Assembly (NCBI RefSeq): GCF_016802725.1
Contig: NC_052679.1
Span: 9,000,279-9,064,278 of the forward strand
Length of the DNA stretch: 64,000 bases
Source of the DNA: Solenopsis invicta
Lineage: Eukaryota; Arthropoda; Insecta; Hymenoptera; Formicidae
Direction of reading: 5' to 3'
In this document: one piece after another, positions 12,086 to 23,908 of the stretch
How the letters are laid out: every line of letters starts with the position of its first letter
How positions within the stretch are numbered: position 1 is the stretch's first letter
Translations under genes and position numbers: made by a program
Notes under the pieces: generated by a model
Told to the model about the DNA's origin: nothing
The model's input: the letters and a program-made list of their open reading frames with translations, nothing else
Database searches by the model: none

Positions 12086-15000
12086 CAGGGTGTCCACTAC
12101 CTGGAAAAACCTGTAAAGTCATGGAAAGTCATGGATTTCACATTATGCCCCCTGGAATCCTGGATTTTCCTGGAAATTTGATCAATTTGATCATTAGTCC
12201 TGAAATTTTTTGAAGTTTTACTTCTAAAATTTTATATCTTTTAGACAAAATAATTTTTTATATTTTTTAAATTTAGTTCATTGAAATCACAAATATTACA
12301 TTATATACGTCTTTCAAATTTGCGCACTTTTCATATACCATAGAGCATGCGCATGTTGTCATGGCGCATCTTCATATCGCTATATGTACCTTATCTGACA
12401 GGTTTCCTAACCTAAATTCGTCAACTTTAACAATTGATGTTTCACTTCGGGGGGCAGAGCAGCAATTATTTTTGTCATCTTCTTTCATTTTGAGCAAAAA
12501 ATTTTATTTTATCAAAATTGGAGGTAAGGCCCGTATAATTATCCAATGTAGAAATTTTGTTCCTATGGTTTGGATTATTTTCAGTAACAAAAATACAAAA
12601 ATTAAAGTATTAAAGTATTAACAGTATTAACAATTACAGTGACTATTATAATTTCCTCGAATGCGCCCGTCGTAGGAATTGTAATAGTTACCGTAATTAT
12701 TAATACTATCACTTTAATTTTTGTACTGAAGATGATCTAAATTATAGAATCAAAACTTCTACATTGTTAATTTTTATTCAATAATAAAGTTATTATTTGA
12801 TTATTATGTACAGATTGACGACTTTTATGATGTCAAAATTAATAAAATTTCAAGAAATCTGGCTTAAAAACTTTGAATTTCAAAACTGGCTACAGCCTAT
12901 AACAGAGAAGCCAAATTATGCTCGCTGCATTTTATGTTATTGCAATATTTTTTTGAGTAATATGGGAAAGTCAGTTCTTGTAAGTCACATGAAGAGCAAG
13001 AAACACATTGACCGATGTGTTGAATTCCATATCATTAAGAGATTTTTTTAGTTACAGCTGACGATTCTGCTTCAGCTGTTTCTTCTATTTCTTCCTTAGC
13101 TCAAGTAAATCCTGAATCTTCCTGATTCTATTGGTGAATCTTCGTCTACGTGTTTCTATACTAATCAATTTTTACCTAATCAATCGATGCAACATGGTAT
13201 TGAAACATTTTTGTTGAAAGATGATATTATAAAAGCTGAAGTACTATAGCGCATAGAAACTGTAATGACCCACAAATCATTGCGTGATTCAGAAAAAGAC
13301 GTACGTGTCCTTAAGAAAATGTTTACGGATAATTACATTGCTCAAAAAATGCAACTGATGAGAACCAAAATTGGATATATTATTATGTACGGCATCGCTC
13401 CTTTCTTTAATAAGAAATTAATAGAAAATGTAAACCGTGCAACTTTTATTGCTGTTGGCTTTCACGAATCTCTCGAAAAAGTTATAAAACGTCAACAAAT
13501 GGATATAAATGTAAGATTTTGGTAAGATGAAGAAAAAGAAGAAGTAGAAACACGATACTTAACTTCACGTTTTCTTCGATGCAAGAGCAACGGATCTTTT
13601 TGAAGCATTTAAAGAAGGTATTGGAAATCTGACAGAAGAATTGCTGCAAGTATCTATGGATGGACCAAACGTAAATTGGGCTTTTTTAAAATAATATAAA
13701 TTGGAATTCTCAAACAACAAATTACTTGGTATTGGAAGTTGCAGTCTCCATTCTTTGCATTGTACATTCAAATCCGGTATATGTGCTACAGATTGAAACA
13801 TTATCTTATACATGAGAGCATTGTATAATCTCTTTAAAGATGTGTCAGTTCGTAGAGCTTTATACATTCATTATTCTGATTCTGATATTTTTCCACTTAA
13901 ATTTTGTTCCATAAGATAATTGGAAAATTGTGCAGTAGCTCAAAGAGCAATTGATGTTACACAATGCATTAAAAAATTTGTAGAAGGTTTACAACGAGAC
14001 AAAATTAAACCAACATGTGAAAGTTATAAGATAATTCCAAAATGCATTCAAGATCCTTTATTATGCGCAAAGCTTGCTTTCTTCAAATCTCTTGCTTCCG
14101 ATACAGAACCTTTTTTAAGGGAATTCCAGTCAAACGCACCTTTGGTTCCTTTTTTACATAGTGCTCTTTGTTTAATGTTGAAAAACGTATTAGAACGTTT
14201 AATGAAACCCGAAATAATAGACAATATGTCATCAATCTCATTAAAAGATGTTCAGACACAGGAAAATCTACTTTCAGTAAAAAATATTATATTAGGATTT
14301 GATACTCTAAAAGCAATAAAAAAAGTCGACATTAAGAATGTAGATTTTCTTCAATTTCGACAAGATTGTAAGAAGTGTCTCCAGAAATTTGTTTCTAAAT
14401 TAATGACACGATCTCTGTTAACATATAGCTTTGACAAAAGCTGTTACTTGCTTAGATCCAAGTCTCATAACTTCAAATTTAAATTTAGCCAAGAGACGTT
14501 TACACAATTTATGTAGTATTAATGAAAACAATCGTTTAGCTGGATCAATAGCTGATATCGTAATTCGACAGTTTTGAGACCTTACATCGCGACTGTACGT
14601 CATGGATACCATGAAATCTTATAATCGTAATGAAAAACGCTTAGATCACTTTTGGCGAAATATTGTAGGCCAAGATTTTAAGGAATTCATGAATGTAATA
14701 AAAATGATTTGTTGCCTTTCACATGGCAATGCAAATGTAGAACGAGGTTTTTCAGTAAATGCTGAATATCTTTAAAAATATGCGGGAAGAATCCATAGTT
14801 GTGCGTCGTCAAATACATGATGCCGTATTACATGAAGGTATTGATGTTTTACAAATACCTAAAGCTCTTTTGCTTATTGTTCGAAATGCTCATTTCCGTT
14901 ACATAGAAGATCTTAATCGACGTCGACAGCAAGCATCTGTTGTAGAACAAGAAGCGTCTATGAAAAGGAAAAAAACTTTAGAAGTAACAGAATTGGAGAA

Positions 15001-15441
15001 CAAACGTTTAAAAATTCTAGAAAATGCTCAGAAAGAAGCAAATGCACTTAAAAAACAAATTGAAACTTTAAAAACATAGATATATGTTTATATGTATGTA
15101 ACTACTTTGTGCTTACTAAATATTCAATTATTTAATTATATATAAATATTATTTGTTTTATTAGATATGTTACGTTTGTTATTACAATTTTTAATAAGTT
15201 TATGTTTATATAGTTTTTGAACTATTTTGGTCTGAAAGAGATTTATGTTACATATTTTTTGTGATTATATAATACATATTTAAAGTATGTTAAAAAGTAT
15301 GTTAAAAAGTGTGAAATAAAATCAATTTATTTCAAAGCTATATTCAAAAATTCTCTTATCTTACCTGGAATTTTAATAAAAATTCCTGGAAAAGCCTGGA
15401 TTTTCATGGAATTGATTTATAAATTTTGAGTGGACACCCTG
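12086..15441 (+). mobile_element. 3.36-kb hAT-like DNA transposon, inactive
   Basis: TIRs CAGGGTGTCCACT (left) and AGTGGACACCCTG (right) are perfect inverses over 13 bp. Subterminal CCTGGAAAA and TCATGGAA motifs repeat near both ends. The flanks ATTAC (12081-12085 and 15442-15446) are a 5-bp duplication, confirmed by the empty site GGTTAATATTACTCTTCC in the 28.9-kb family B copy. It carries the transposase remnant at 12797-15079. The CAGGG start and C-terminal motif fit hAT; typical hAT duplications are 8 bp, so the 5-bp one points to a non-canonical group. Confidence 0.9.
12797..15079 (+). pseudogene. hAT-like transposase, multiply broken
   Basis: The open fragments follow one transposase in order. 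At 12797-13051 an N-terminal BED-like zinc finger has C44, C47, H64 and H70, preceded by KFQEIWL and NWL. At 13190-13525 come IETFLLKDDIIKAEVL, an in-frame TAG, then GYIIMYGIAPFF and HESLEKVI. 13630-13900 gives VSMDGPNVNW and IGSCSLHSLHCTFKSG with stops. 13920-14516 is the longest fragment (198 aa). 14716-14760 gives LSHGNANVERGFSVN, the hAT C-terminal dimerisation motif. After a frameshift 14759-15079 encodes a lysine-rich coiled tail. At least five stops or shifts make it inactive. I recognise the pattern as a hAT-type family common in animals; the exact subfamily is not assigned. Confidence 0.85.
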
Positions 15442-16076
15442 ATTACTCTTCCTAGAGTAAAACGACACTTTTTCTGCTAGATTCTTTCTTCTCGCGCAAA
15501 AATGCGTTAGATAAGCATAACTTTATTAATGTTGGAGATAAATACCGTAAACTAAATATAATTTCAGTCAGTTCATCACATCGATAATTTTTTAATAATA
15601 TTGTAATAACATTGTTACATTATGGCAACATGGGTACAATGTATGCTTGTTTGATTATTATATTTGATTTTATATATATAACCACGATCAAAGTAATGGT
15701 GCGATTTAAGAGACTAAAGCATTTTGTAAAACTTTGTTTATTTTACAAATAAGAGTACAAAGTTATTTGAACTTTGCTAATTTAAATTTAATAATATTGT
15801 GATCATTACAAATTATTGAAATTTTGATTATTTATTTTACCTTTTTTGCAATTGAGCTACAAAATGTGTTGAAAAATAGCAACAAAGTTACCATTTTTCT
15901 AAAAATATTAATCACAAAATTTCTATTGTTCTTAACGTGTTGAGTTTAACAGAGGATAATGATAATGTTATGTAGTTACCACATAATCCTGCAAAGAGTG
16001 TACAAGTACTGTAGTTGAATTTATACGCAAGGTGGTGCGATTTAGGAGCCGGTGCGATATCGGCAAGCTTACCCTA

Positions 16077-17769
16077 TGTTTGTCCATATTTGAACAAGAA
16101 ATTTAGTTGATTTAATTAAATTTTATTTTATTAAACCAAATGGATTTCTTGTTGTACATATACATATATCTATTTGAATTCAACGACATTTACGAAAATT
16201 GATTTTTTTTTCGATTGTCAAGCCGCCATATTTGCCATTTTGAATTTTGAATTTTTGATATCAAATTTAAATTCAGTGAACCTAAAAACTTCTTGTACAA
16301 GTCTTTGGCTTGTATATTTTTAACCCTTAATGATCACTGGTGATCTTTATGACCTCAACAAAAGTTTCGGCTAAACTTTCTATACGTTATTTCTTTTAAT
16401 TCAGGAATTTTTTCAGTAATTTGTTATGTTGGAATTAAAATTTAACATAACATGAAATTGATTTACACTATTTGAAAAATATTCAGTAATTTTTTTTACT
16501 TAATCAACAGTTTGGGCGCGGAAATCCTACAAAGGTAGAGTTATTTTGACCCCATGTGATTGTTACTTTACTGAATTATAACCGAAACTTCACCTTCGCG
16601 TGTAATAAAATTGACTCTGAATCCCTTTTTTTATTTCTCTTTTAATTCACAGATGATAAATTACAAATAGAAATAGAAATAATTGCTAACATAAATAATA
16701 CAAAGTAATTACTAACATAATTATTATTATTATTATTGTTGTTTATTTATTTATTTTAATCTTTAAATGGCCGCCTGGCGATCAAATTGACTTAGGCACA
16801 CAAATGTTTTTTCCTTTCGTTTTTGTTTGTGACTAACCGTTTTATTAACTTCTCTCAGTATTTTCTTTTTACACCGTATTATTAGTCTTGACTTGATTCA
16901 CATAGCAACAATAACGCTCGAATGTTTTAGCTATAAATAGCAATTTTATTTCTTGGGTCAATTTGATCCTCAGACGACCATACTTAACGTTCTGTGCAAT
17001 TTGATGTATTGCTTAAGTTTATCTTTAGTTTTCAGTTTTTTTTTAGTTTATTTTATAAGTATAAACATATATTTTATTTTATAAATTAATAATTTTTATT
17101 TTTAAGAAACAAATTTTATTTTTAAGAAACAAATAATAATTGCTATTGTATTATTAATTATTTTTTAATAATAAAAATGTTTATTAATGTTTTCAATTTT
17201 TTTTTAATTGAAAATAATAAACATTTTTATATGTAATAATATGCTTTAAAAAATTAATATACAACGATGCAAGTATATATTTACAAGGATAGTACTTTTC
17301 AAATTATTATTGATTTTAATAACAATCAAGTTATTTGATAATACTCATATATTATGTGTGTGTTTATACTTTTACTTTGAAGTGCAATAATTGAAATTTA
17401 TTTGATCATTTTAAGCGATAGCATTATCAATTAACTTGAAAGCTATGAATTTATCAGTTAAAATGCTACATAAAAGAATATTTTGAAAAATATAAGTTTT
17501 TCTATTTCTATTGCTTGTAAATCTCATGTTGAAAATATGTGTTAGTTTTATAATTACTTATAAATAAAAACAAAAAACTTTATTTATATGTAAAATATAA
17601 TTAAATTCAAAGTTTTTATACACGCTAACAACAGTGTTTGACTCGCATTAGTCCTCCCTCTTGATTTGTTAAATCTCGTGAGTTCTCTCTGAGTTTTCCT
17701 AAATTAAAAGTGTAGGTTAAATTGACCCGTACGCGATTGTTTATCTCATAAAAAATTACGCGTTTGCTT
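16077..17769. other. AT-rich interval with possible decayed piggyBac-type sequence
   Basis: TTAACCCTTAATGATCACTG at 16320-16339 looks like a TTAA site followed by a CCCTTA terminus. Scattered TTTGACCCC / GGTCAATTTGA motifs occur to about 17730. I could not find a matching right end. A TTATTATTATT and TTTATTTATT low-complexity tract lies at about 16721-16760. No ORF. Confidence 0.3.
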
Positions 17770-18800
17770 AAGTATTAAATTATTACATAATTATTTTTTT
17801 TAAATCGTAATCTTTAAGTTATTTAAAATTATTTGTCATAAAGCTTAATATGACTATGTAATATTGCAACTCCTGCATTTCTTGTTTAAAAATTACATGC
17901 TACAGTCTACTTAGCAGATGCATTAACCATTAGTAAATTAGTAATTAAGTAAATTAAAAAGAATGATTTACTGTAGAGGGTGAGAAACCAATATAGTTCT
18001 AAAACAATGTTATATTTCGAAACAAGAAATTCAATAAATTATAATGAATCTTATTTAAAGAAAAATTGTAAAATTTTAAAAATAAATCCCCTCTTATAGT
18101 TCAATTAAATTAAGATGTTATAATTTTTAAAAATTAAATTAAATAAGATAATTACAATGTGAATCAAATAAATTTGATATTCTATTTGTAAATTTTTATA
18201 TGAAAGTAATTTTATTTTTTATAGCGATATATATTTTTTTTTATTATTTAAATAAATTTTTATGAAACTTAGAAAAAAGTTAATAAATTAAAGTTTATGT
18301 GTATTAATATTTAATAATTGGTTAAAATAAAAATAAATTCATTTAAAATAAACTGTGGTAAATTAAAAGTTGCTAATTTTTTAACTTTTATCTTTTTAAC
18401 TGATTTCTATCTTTAATTATGGGTTTTTTTGTAATTATCAAATTAGATCATTTTTTATCAATATTAATAAAGTGTGATGTTTAATTTTTTTAATTAGAGA
18501 AATAAGACGGCGTCGCTTTAGAAGACCTATATCGGCGACTTCTTTCTAGTTATTTTTGAAGATAACTTCATAAAAGATGCAGAAAAAAAGAGAGTCGCAA
18601 AAAATAGAAAGTGCAAGTCATATTACTAATTTACTAATGATTTATACGTGTACTGAGTAGACTGTACCCTGTAATTTTTAGACCTGAAGAATTGTAATAT
18701 TATCTATTCACATCAGGCTTTGATAAATAATATTTAAATAACTTAGAGTTTACGATCTTTAAAAAAATAATTACGTAGTAATTTAAAATAAATCAATAAC
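17770..18800. repeat. Region bounded by about 165-bp inverted arms
   Basis: 17783-17947 pairs with the complement of 18622-18786. Shared blocks include TCTAAGTTATTTAAA-type sequence, AAAAATTAC, TACAGTCTACT and CATTAGTAAATTAGTAAT. The arms have many substitutions, so the structure is old. The loop (about 18100-18410) is AT-rich and resembles 31210-31400. Possibly a degenerate transposon; no target duplication seen. Confidence 0.6.
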
Positions 18801-19500
18801 AGTAATAAAATGTTAATAATAATAAATATTATTATATATATGTTAATAATTATTTCTAAAAATTACAAAACAGATGTAAAAAAGATTATTATTTATTATT
18901 TTTTCAAAGTTTATATTTTTTGCGTGATCATGAATGAGTACGATTAAAAGAGTAATTGTTTAATCACAGTGATACAGCATGTAGGGAAAATTTTTTTGTA
19001 ATTATGTAGACGGCTGATGAAGACCAAGTGAGGTCGAAACGTTCCGTTAAAAGTATGTTTCAATACTAGGAATTAATTATTGTAATGGAAAAAAACAATT
19101 TAGCTCGTTTTGACCTTTGTTCATTCATTATTATAAAAAGAGAATTCAGAGCTCATTTTATTACACGCGAAGAGTCTCTTCTTTCTCATCCCACAAATTA
19201 TTATAGCTACATAATTTTTTCAACCAAGTCCGTTAAACAAGTTTGATGTCATCTTTAAATTGGTCGTTAATGGCTCTGGTCTTTTTTATATTCGCCGCAC
19301 GGTTGATATTCGTGTGGCGGAGCTTTTATTAACCATATTTTTAATATGAAATGTTTATACAGTCCATCTTGCTTTTTTTTTGCCCGTGATAAAAATGATT
19401 TATCAAGAGACGATAAACAGTCGCCACACAATGCATAAGCTGCAAGCGACGTTTGCGACATTTGAAGCTCGCTTTGTAATTTCAACGACTTTCGATTATG
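18801..19500. other. Unassigned AT-rich interval
   Basis: 19010-19045 contains GGTCGAAACGTTCCGTT, resembling the GTCGAAACGTCCG core of the MITE at 45.4 kb. No gene recognised. Confidence 0.35.
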
Positions 19501-19860
19501 ACTTCCAGCTGAGTCGTATGTAAATAAAATCTGTCAGAGATCCACACGGCGGTTGGAACTCATTGTAGTTATCGTCATCATCGTCATTCGCACATGATCG
19601 TCGTTCGCGCGACGATTATCGAAGTCCGCGCGTCCGATCATCGAAGTCACGAGGCGATCTCGCTTTCAATGAGCTTAATCATGCACGCGACGTCTCGTGA
19701 CGATGAATCACCGTCTCGGTGAAGCGTTGAGCACCATGGAGGTACCATGTCCTTGCTCCCCATACGGAATTTCGCTGATCTAATTGTACGATTCCAAAAA
19801 GAAACATAACGAACGTCCTCGTAAAAAGAGCGTGCATTGCACGCTCATTATCGCAAAGCG
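19501..19860. other. GC-richer unique island, function unknown
   Basis: Repeated TCATCGTCGT / CGAAGTC-type words, CpG-rich, in strongly AT-rich surroundings. No ORF with support. It might be regulatory or an untranslated exon. Confidence 0.35.
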
Positions 19861-21009
19861 CGAAATTATATAGTTCTATTTGTAATAAATATTTTTGAAA
19901 TGGGAAAGTAGATAAAAACTTTTATAACGCTAATTGTTTACACGAAATAAGTTCTAAAAAGATGCTCTAACTTTTTCACGTAATATAAACAACTTGATTA
20001 AATTTTAGAATAAGTTTATAATTAATATATAGGCATTTTTGAATTAAATACATTTTTTTTAAACGTGCAGTGTTCTTTAAATAATTTTCTAAAATAGAAT
20101 TGAGTCTTATGAGAAGAAAAATTTTAAGTAATTATTTTCGTATAAAAGTACGAAATGTTTATGAAATATACTCTCTTTAAACATGACGTCATAATGAAGA
20201 AAATGTGGCAATGACGCTTGTCATTTAAATCATTATTACACTGAGAAAAAAAATTTACTAATAATAAGATGAAACAACCGCGTTCACAGTCATATACAAA
20301 CACAGAGCTTATTAAAATTAAAGAAAATATACTAAAAAAAAAAGAAAAAGTAAACATTCTAACTGTAAACACATTTTTTAAACAATGAGTAATTTAAGGC
20401 CGTGAACGAGCTATTTTTTGGTTGTGCGAATTATAATTTACTTTATTCTTACAGTCAAGATCACAAAATTGGCAGGACGTTTCGGACTTTTGTACTTTTT
20501 CAGCCGCATTAATTTACATTTCTTTTAAGTCGAATTACTTGTCATACGTTTTACATTTTTTAAAATTATATTAATTTTTTATTTTCAGTGTGTAAACAGT
20601 TCTTTTTTAATTTTTTCCACATCACTATTATGAAGAAAATATTTTTAAATGACAAATTAATTTTTATTACTTAAATTTTGTTTATTGCTTTGAAGTGGCA
20701 ATGTTAAAAAAAACTTTGTTGAAAGATATATATAAATAAAGTAATGTAGACTTTTTTCCATTTTTTTCTAAGCTAGACAATTTGTTAACTTTGTACTCAA
20801 GACGAAATGTAGTGTGTGATGTAATATTTTTTTAATAACAAGAACGATTGAGGGGAGTTGAGGCGTGGATGATTAAAAAGAAAGGCGCAATGAAATAATT
20901 CGATGTCGCGCGCGTAATAATTGTGACGATTATTTGAAATGCGGCATGTTAATTGCATCAATTAAGTGCTATCGCTATAACGAGTCATCGTCGATATGAT
21001 ATTATTATG
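19861..21009. other. AT-rich interval
   Basis: Contains an isolated ACACTGAGAAAAAAA terminus-like motif near 20239 without a visible partner. The minus ORF at 20124-20372 is low-complexity. Nothing else recognised. Confidence 0.4.
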
Positions 21010-21010
21010 A

Positions 21011-21047
<37 letters not shown>

Positions 21048-21048
21048 A
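21010..21048. repeat. (AG)n microsatellite
   Basis: AG run with one GAAAG interruption near the right end. Confidence 0.97.
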
Positions 21049-21164
21049 TGTTTGTGTCTGCCATAACGTTCCATCAGAATTAATAGAATGGAATTAGCAT
21101 TATTTTTTTGTAACTCATTAATATCTCAGAAATTTGTTTTCAATCTACCAACTGTGAAAAAAAT

Positions 21165-21600
21165 TTAATGGGAGACTAACACGGGACGAAGATTGCACGC
21201 CAATAATACGATCAGAGTGATTGATCGAAACGTTCTAAATTTTTGACTTATACAATACAATCTCGGATCGATTCGAAGAATTGATTTCTCTCGATAAAAA
21301 AATAACCGAGCAGTTACAGAGGCTGCGAGAGAGAACAGTCGAGGAGAGAAAGAGAGGATAGGCCTCGGGAGGCTCTTTTTCATTCTGCTTTTGCCCGTGG
21401 AATTTTCCACGAGAGGAGGTTTTATGGAGCCGCTCTTGTCGGCGGTTACAAAAGGAACGCGCGACCTGTTTCTTTCTATCCAAGAAGCGAAATGTCGCCC
21501 GGAGCAGTGCACCACGTGCATGCACACATGGAACGTGACACAACGTGCACGCATGCACGCTGTGCAAAGTGTATTGTAGCGTATAGCGGCAGTTTTCTTT
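21165..21600. other. GC-richer unique island with overlapping ORFs on both strands
   Basis: All overlapping ORFs here (minus 129 and 145 aa, plus 62 aa) share the same sequence and cannot all be real. None has a recognisable domain. At 21510-21562 the sequence alternates purine and pyrimidine (GTGCATGCACACATGG, GTGCACGCATGCACG). A coding or promoter role is possible but unsupported. Confidence 0.35.
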
Positions 21601-22739
21601 CTGAATATCCTTAAGGAGGAATACTGATTTTTTTTCTTTTTTTTTCAAATTTTCGCTACCTATGGTTGGCAAAAGACGAAAAGTTTCACCGAGATTGTTT
21701 CGAATCGATTATTACTTCAGTTCTTAGTAATTGCAATTTGATATCAATTATTTACGATACAATATGATACCAACTTTTACTCATCAGTTTTTTATTAATC
21801 AAACTTGGTTTAAAGCGACACAAAGTAAAAAATTTTGTATCAAGTCTAATACATCTCATATATTCCAAACGCTCTACCTCAATGTTTGTATTAATTTGAT
21901 GTAAAATGAATATGTTAAAAAGTAACATAAATACTCGTATTATATAAATTATTAAAACAAAAATTGTAACACTTTGATAAGGGAAAGGAAAAAGTTATGA
22001 AATATTATTTTGTTTTATATAATAAATATTGTAGATATTTACGTGACATAACTATCCATATATAACAAATTTATTAGCAATAGATTAATCATTATACTAA
22101 AAGTTTTCAGTATAATTTGGAAGTATAAATTATAAATGCATATTTTCTTCACTAAAAATATTTATATTAAATTAACATATACATTTTATTTATCTTAGAA
22201 TTTATCTCTTGAAAGTATTTTATTTTTCAGTTTTAATTATTTGTTTATTTACTCATAAATTGTTATTTTAACACAAAACATATTGACTATCGACTTGAAA
22301 TATTAAAATAACAAAATTATGTTAAATTAACATTCGCGTATCTTCAAAATTTTGCACAAAAATTTTCATAAGGACAAATACAAAATGTTTTTTTACCGTG
22401 TAACAGTATAATTTGACATCAACTTTTGTTTATAATGATAAGTTTTTTATTAATCAAACACTTCGAGCGCATAGTTGTCCGTCATTAATTACATAGGTCC
22501 ACCACAAATTTTGGGTCATAAAACTTTTCTGTTGTAGTTGTTTTTAATGTATCATTGCTTGCTGAACACGATTTCGTTGTCAAAATTTGGGTATTATTTT
22601 TGAATACCAATTTCTTTTATTATTTCACATAGAGACAATCAAATGTGTAATAGAGAGAAAATAGAAAATAATTTATTTCATATTTAAATTCAGATAATGA
22701 TTCGTAGCAAATTTCTGTCAGTCACTATCCATTAATAAT
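21601..22739. other. AT-rich interval
   Basis: No gene or clear repeat structure found. Confidence 0.45.
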
Positions 22740-23170
22740 AGGTTTCGCCGCATAAATTCGGATGTATGGGGACGAAGTGTGATGGATGTAAATCAGGAGG
22801 TTTGTTCGCGTCGCATGCTCCAAGAGCACGTGGATCACTTCAATCACTTTTATCACCAATCGCAGCATTAGAACTAATGCTGTGATTGGTGATAAACCTA
22901 AGGTTCCGTGAAACCGGGTCAAAAACCTCCGTGCCGTAGTCCTTTTCGCTTATGTAACCTTGTCCTACAAAAGCGACGCAAGGGGGAAAACACAGCTCCT
23001 TTCTCTCGCAAGAAATCGTTTTGTATCTTGAAAGATCCTCCCGCGTCGCTTGACATCGTCCGGTCGCAATATTCGTAGGAGAATATTTCTAGGTGAAATA
23101 TCTTAAGTGGATGTGCTATTAGAAGAGACAAATTAGAGGGAAGTTGGAGCGAAGAATATTACTCCTCCGA
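22740..23170. other. GC-richer unique island
   Basis: Short minus-strand ORFs (22725-22922, 22919-23131) overlap a tight hairpin and have no recognisable domain. Confidence 0.35.
22850..22895. repeat. Tight hairpin, 22-bp arms, 2-nt loop
   Basis: TTATCACCAATCGCAGCATT plus AG pairs with 22874-22895 over 21 of 22 positions; only AA separates the arms. The loop is too small for a typical miRNA precursor. Confidence 0.85.
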
Positions 23171-23686
23171 GAAATATGATCTTTACAAGTTATTATTGTC
23201 GAATCAATACTCCCTTTTAATATACTTATACGTGATATATCTCAAGTGTGTCAGAAACGTCGGTATGCCATTAAATGTGCAGCATTTATATATATATTTA
23301 TAAGATATAACACTAACAATGTTTCTCAACATCAAATTGATATCTACGACAATATTGGATCTGTGCATATTTTAGCTCATAAATCGAATAATTTAATAAT
23401 TCGAGTTTGGTCGTAAACCTTGACTACTCGCGTGAAACGTACATACCTAATGTGTATTAAGTTATTTATTATCTTTTTTTTTTGCTAAGTTAAATGCTCG
23501 ATCATATCAAATTGTCCATCTTTCTCTCTCTTTTTTCTCTCTATCGTTCTCTTTTCTCGATGAAAATGTAATGCCGCGTAATATCGATTGGACGATTAAG
23601 AAAAAACTAACTTATAACTTATAAAACTGTAGATGTCACATCTCAAAGCTTTACCAAAAATTTCATAGATTGTTTCGTTATTATTA
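23171..23686. other. Unassigned AT-rich interval
   Basis: No gene recognised. A pyrimidine tract (TTTCTCTCTCTTTTTTCTCTC) lies near 23520. Confidence 0.4.
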
Positions 23687-23689
23687 CTA

Positions 23690-23906
23690 CACGGAGAAAA
23701 AATTACTAAATTTTAATAAACGTTTATTTGAATGCTTGCAACGAAATAGTCACTGAGTGTAAATAAATATTTATTTAGTACAAGAATCACTAATATAATT
23801 TAATTAGCATTTTGTTATTGAGTAAGCATTTACGTACCGTAAGCAAATATTTCATTGCAAGTATTCAAGCAAATGTTTATTAAAATTTAGTGACTTTTTC
23901 TCAGTG
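23690..23906. mobile_element. 217-bp palindromic MITE, TIR CACGGAGAAAAA / CACTGAGAAAAA
   Basis: Flanked by TA on both sides. The arms read TACTAAATTTTAATAAACG then GAATGCTTGCAACGAAAT on the left, with a near match inverted on the right (about 60 bp per arm). No ORF. TA target and palindrome fit a Tc1/mariner-type MITE. Confidence 0.85.
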
Positions 23907-23908
23907 TA

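Larger units (their letters stand above)
11848..16074 (-). mobile_element. Family B MITE, reverse copy, split by a hAT-like element
   Basis: The left end GGGTAAGGTTGCTGAAATCG and the right end CGATATCGGCAAGCTTACCC are the family B TIRs, each next to TA. Removing the nested element (12086-15441) and one 5-bp duplication leaves about 870 bp, the size of the two uninterrupted copies at 28.9 and 50.0 kb. It is inverted relative to them. Confidence 0.9.

Noticed and set aside
12361..12621. 86-aa ORF near the left end of the hAT-like element
   Set aside because: It lies upstream of the transposase, has no recognisable domain and is AT-biased; probably chance.
13565..13867. 100-aa minus-strand ORF
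   Set aside because: It is the antisense of the transposase segment encoding VSMDGPNVNW on the plus strand.
20124..20372. 82-aa hydrophobic minus ORF
   Set aside because: Composition is phenylalanine and isoleucine from AT-rich DNA; no domain or start context.
21165..21672. Minus ORFs of 129 and 145 aa
   Set aside because: They overlap each other and a plus ORF in different frames, with no recognisable motif; kept only as a GC-rich island.
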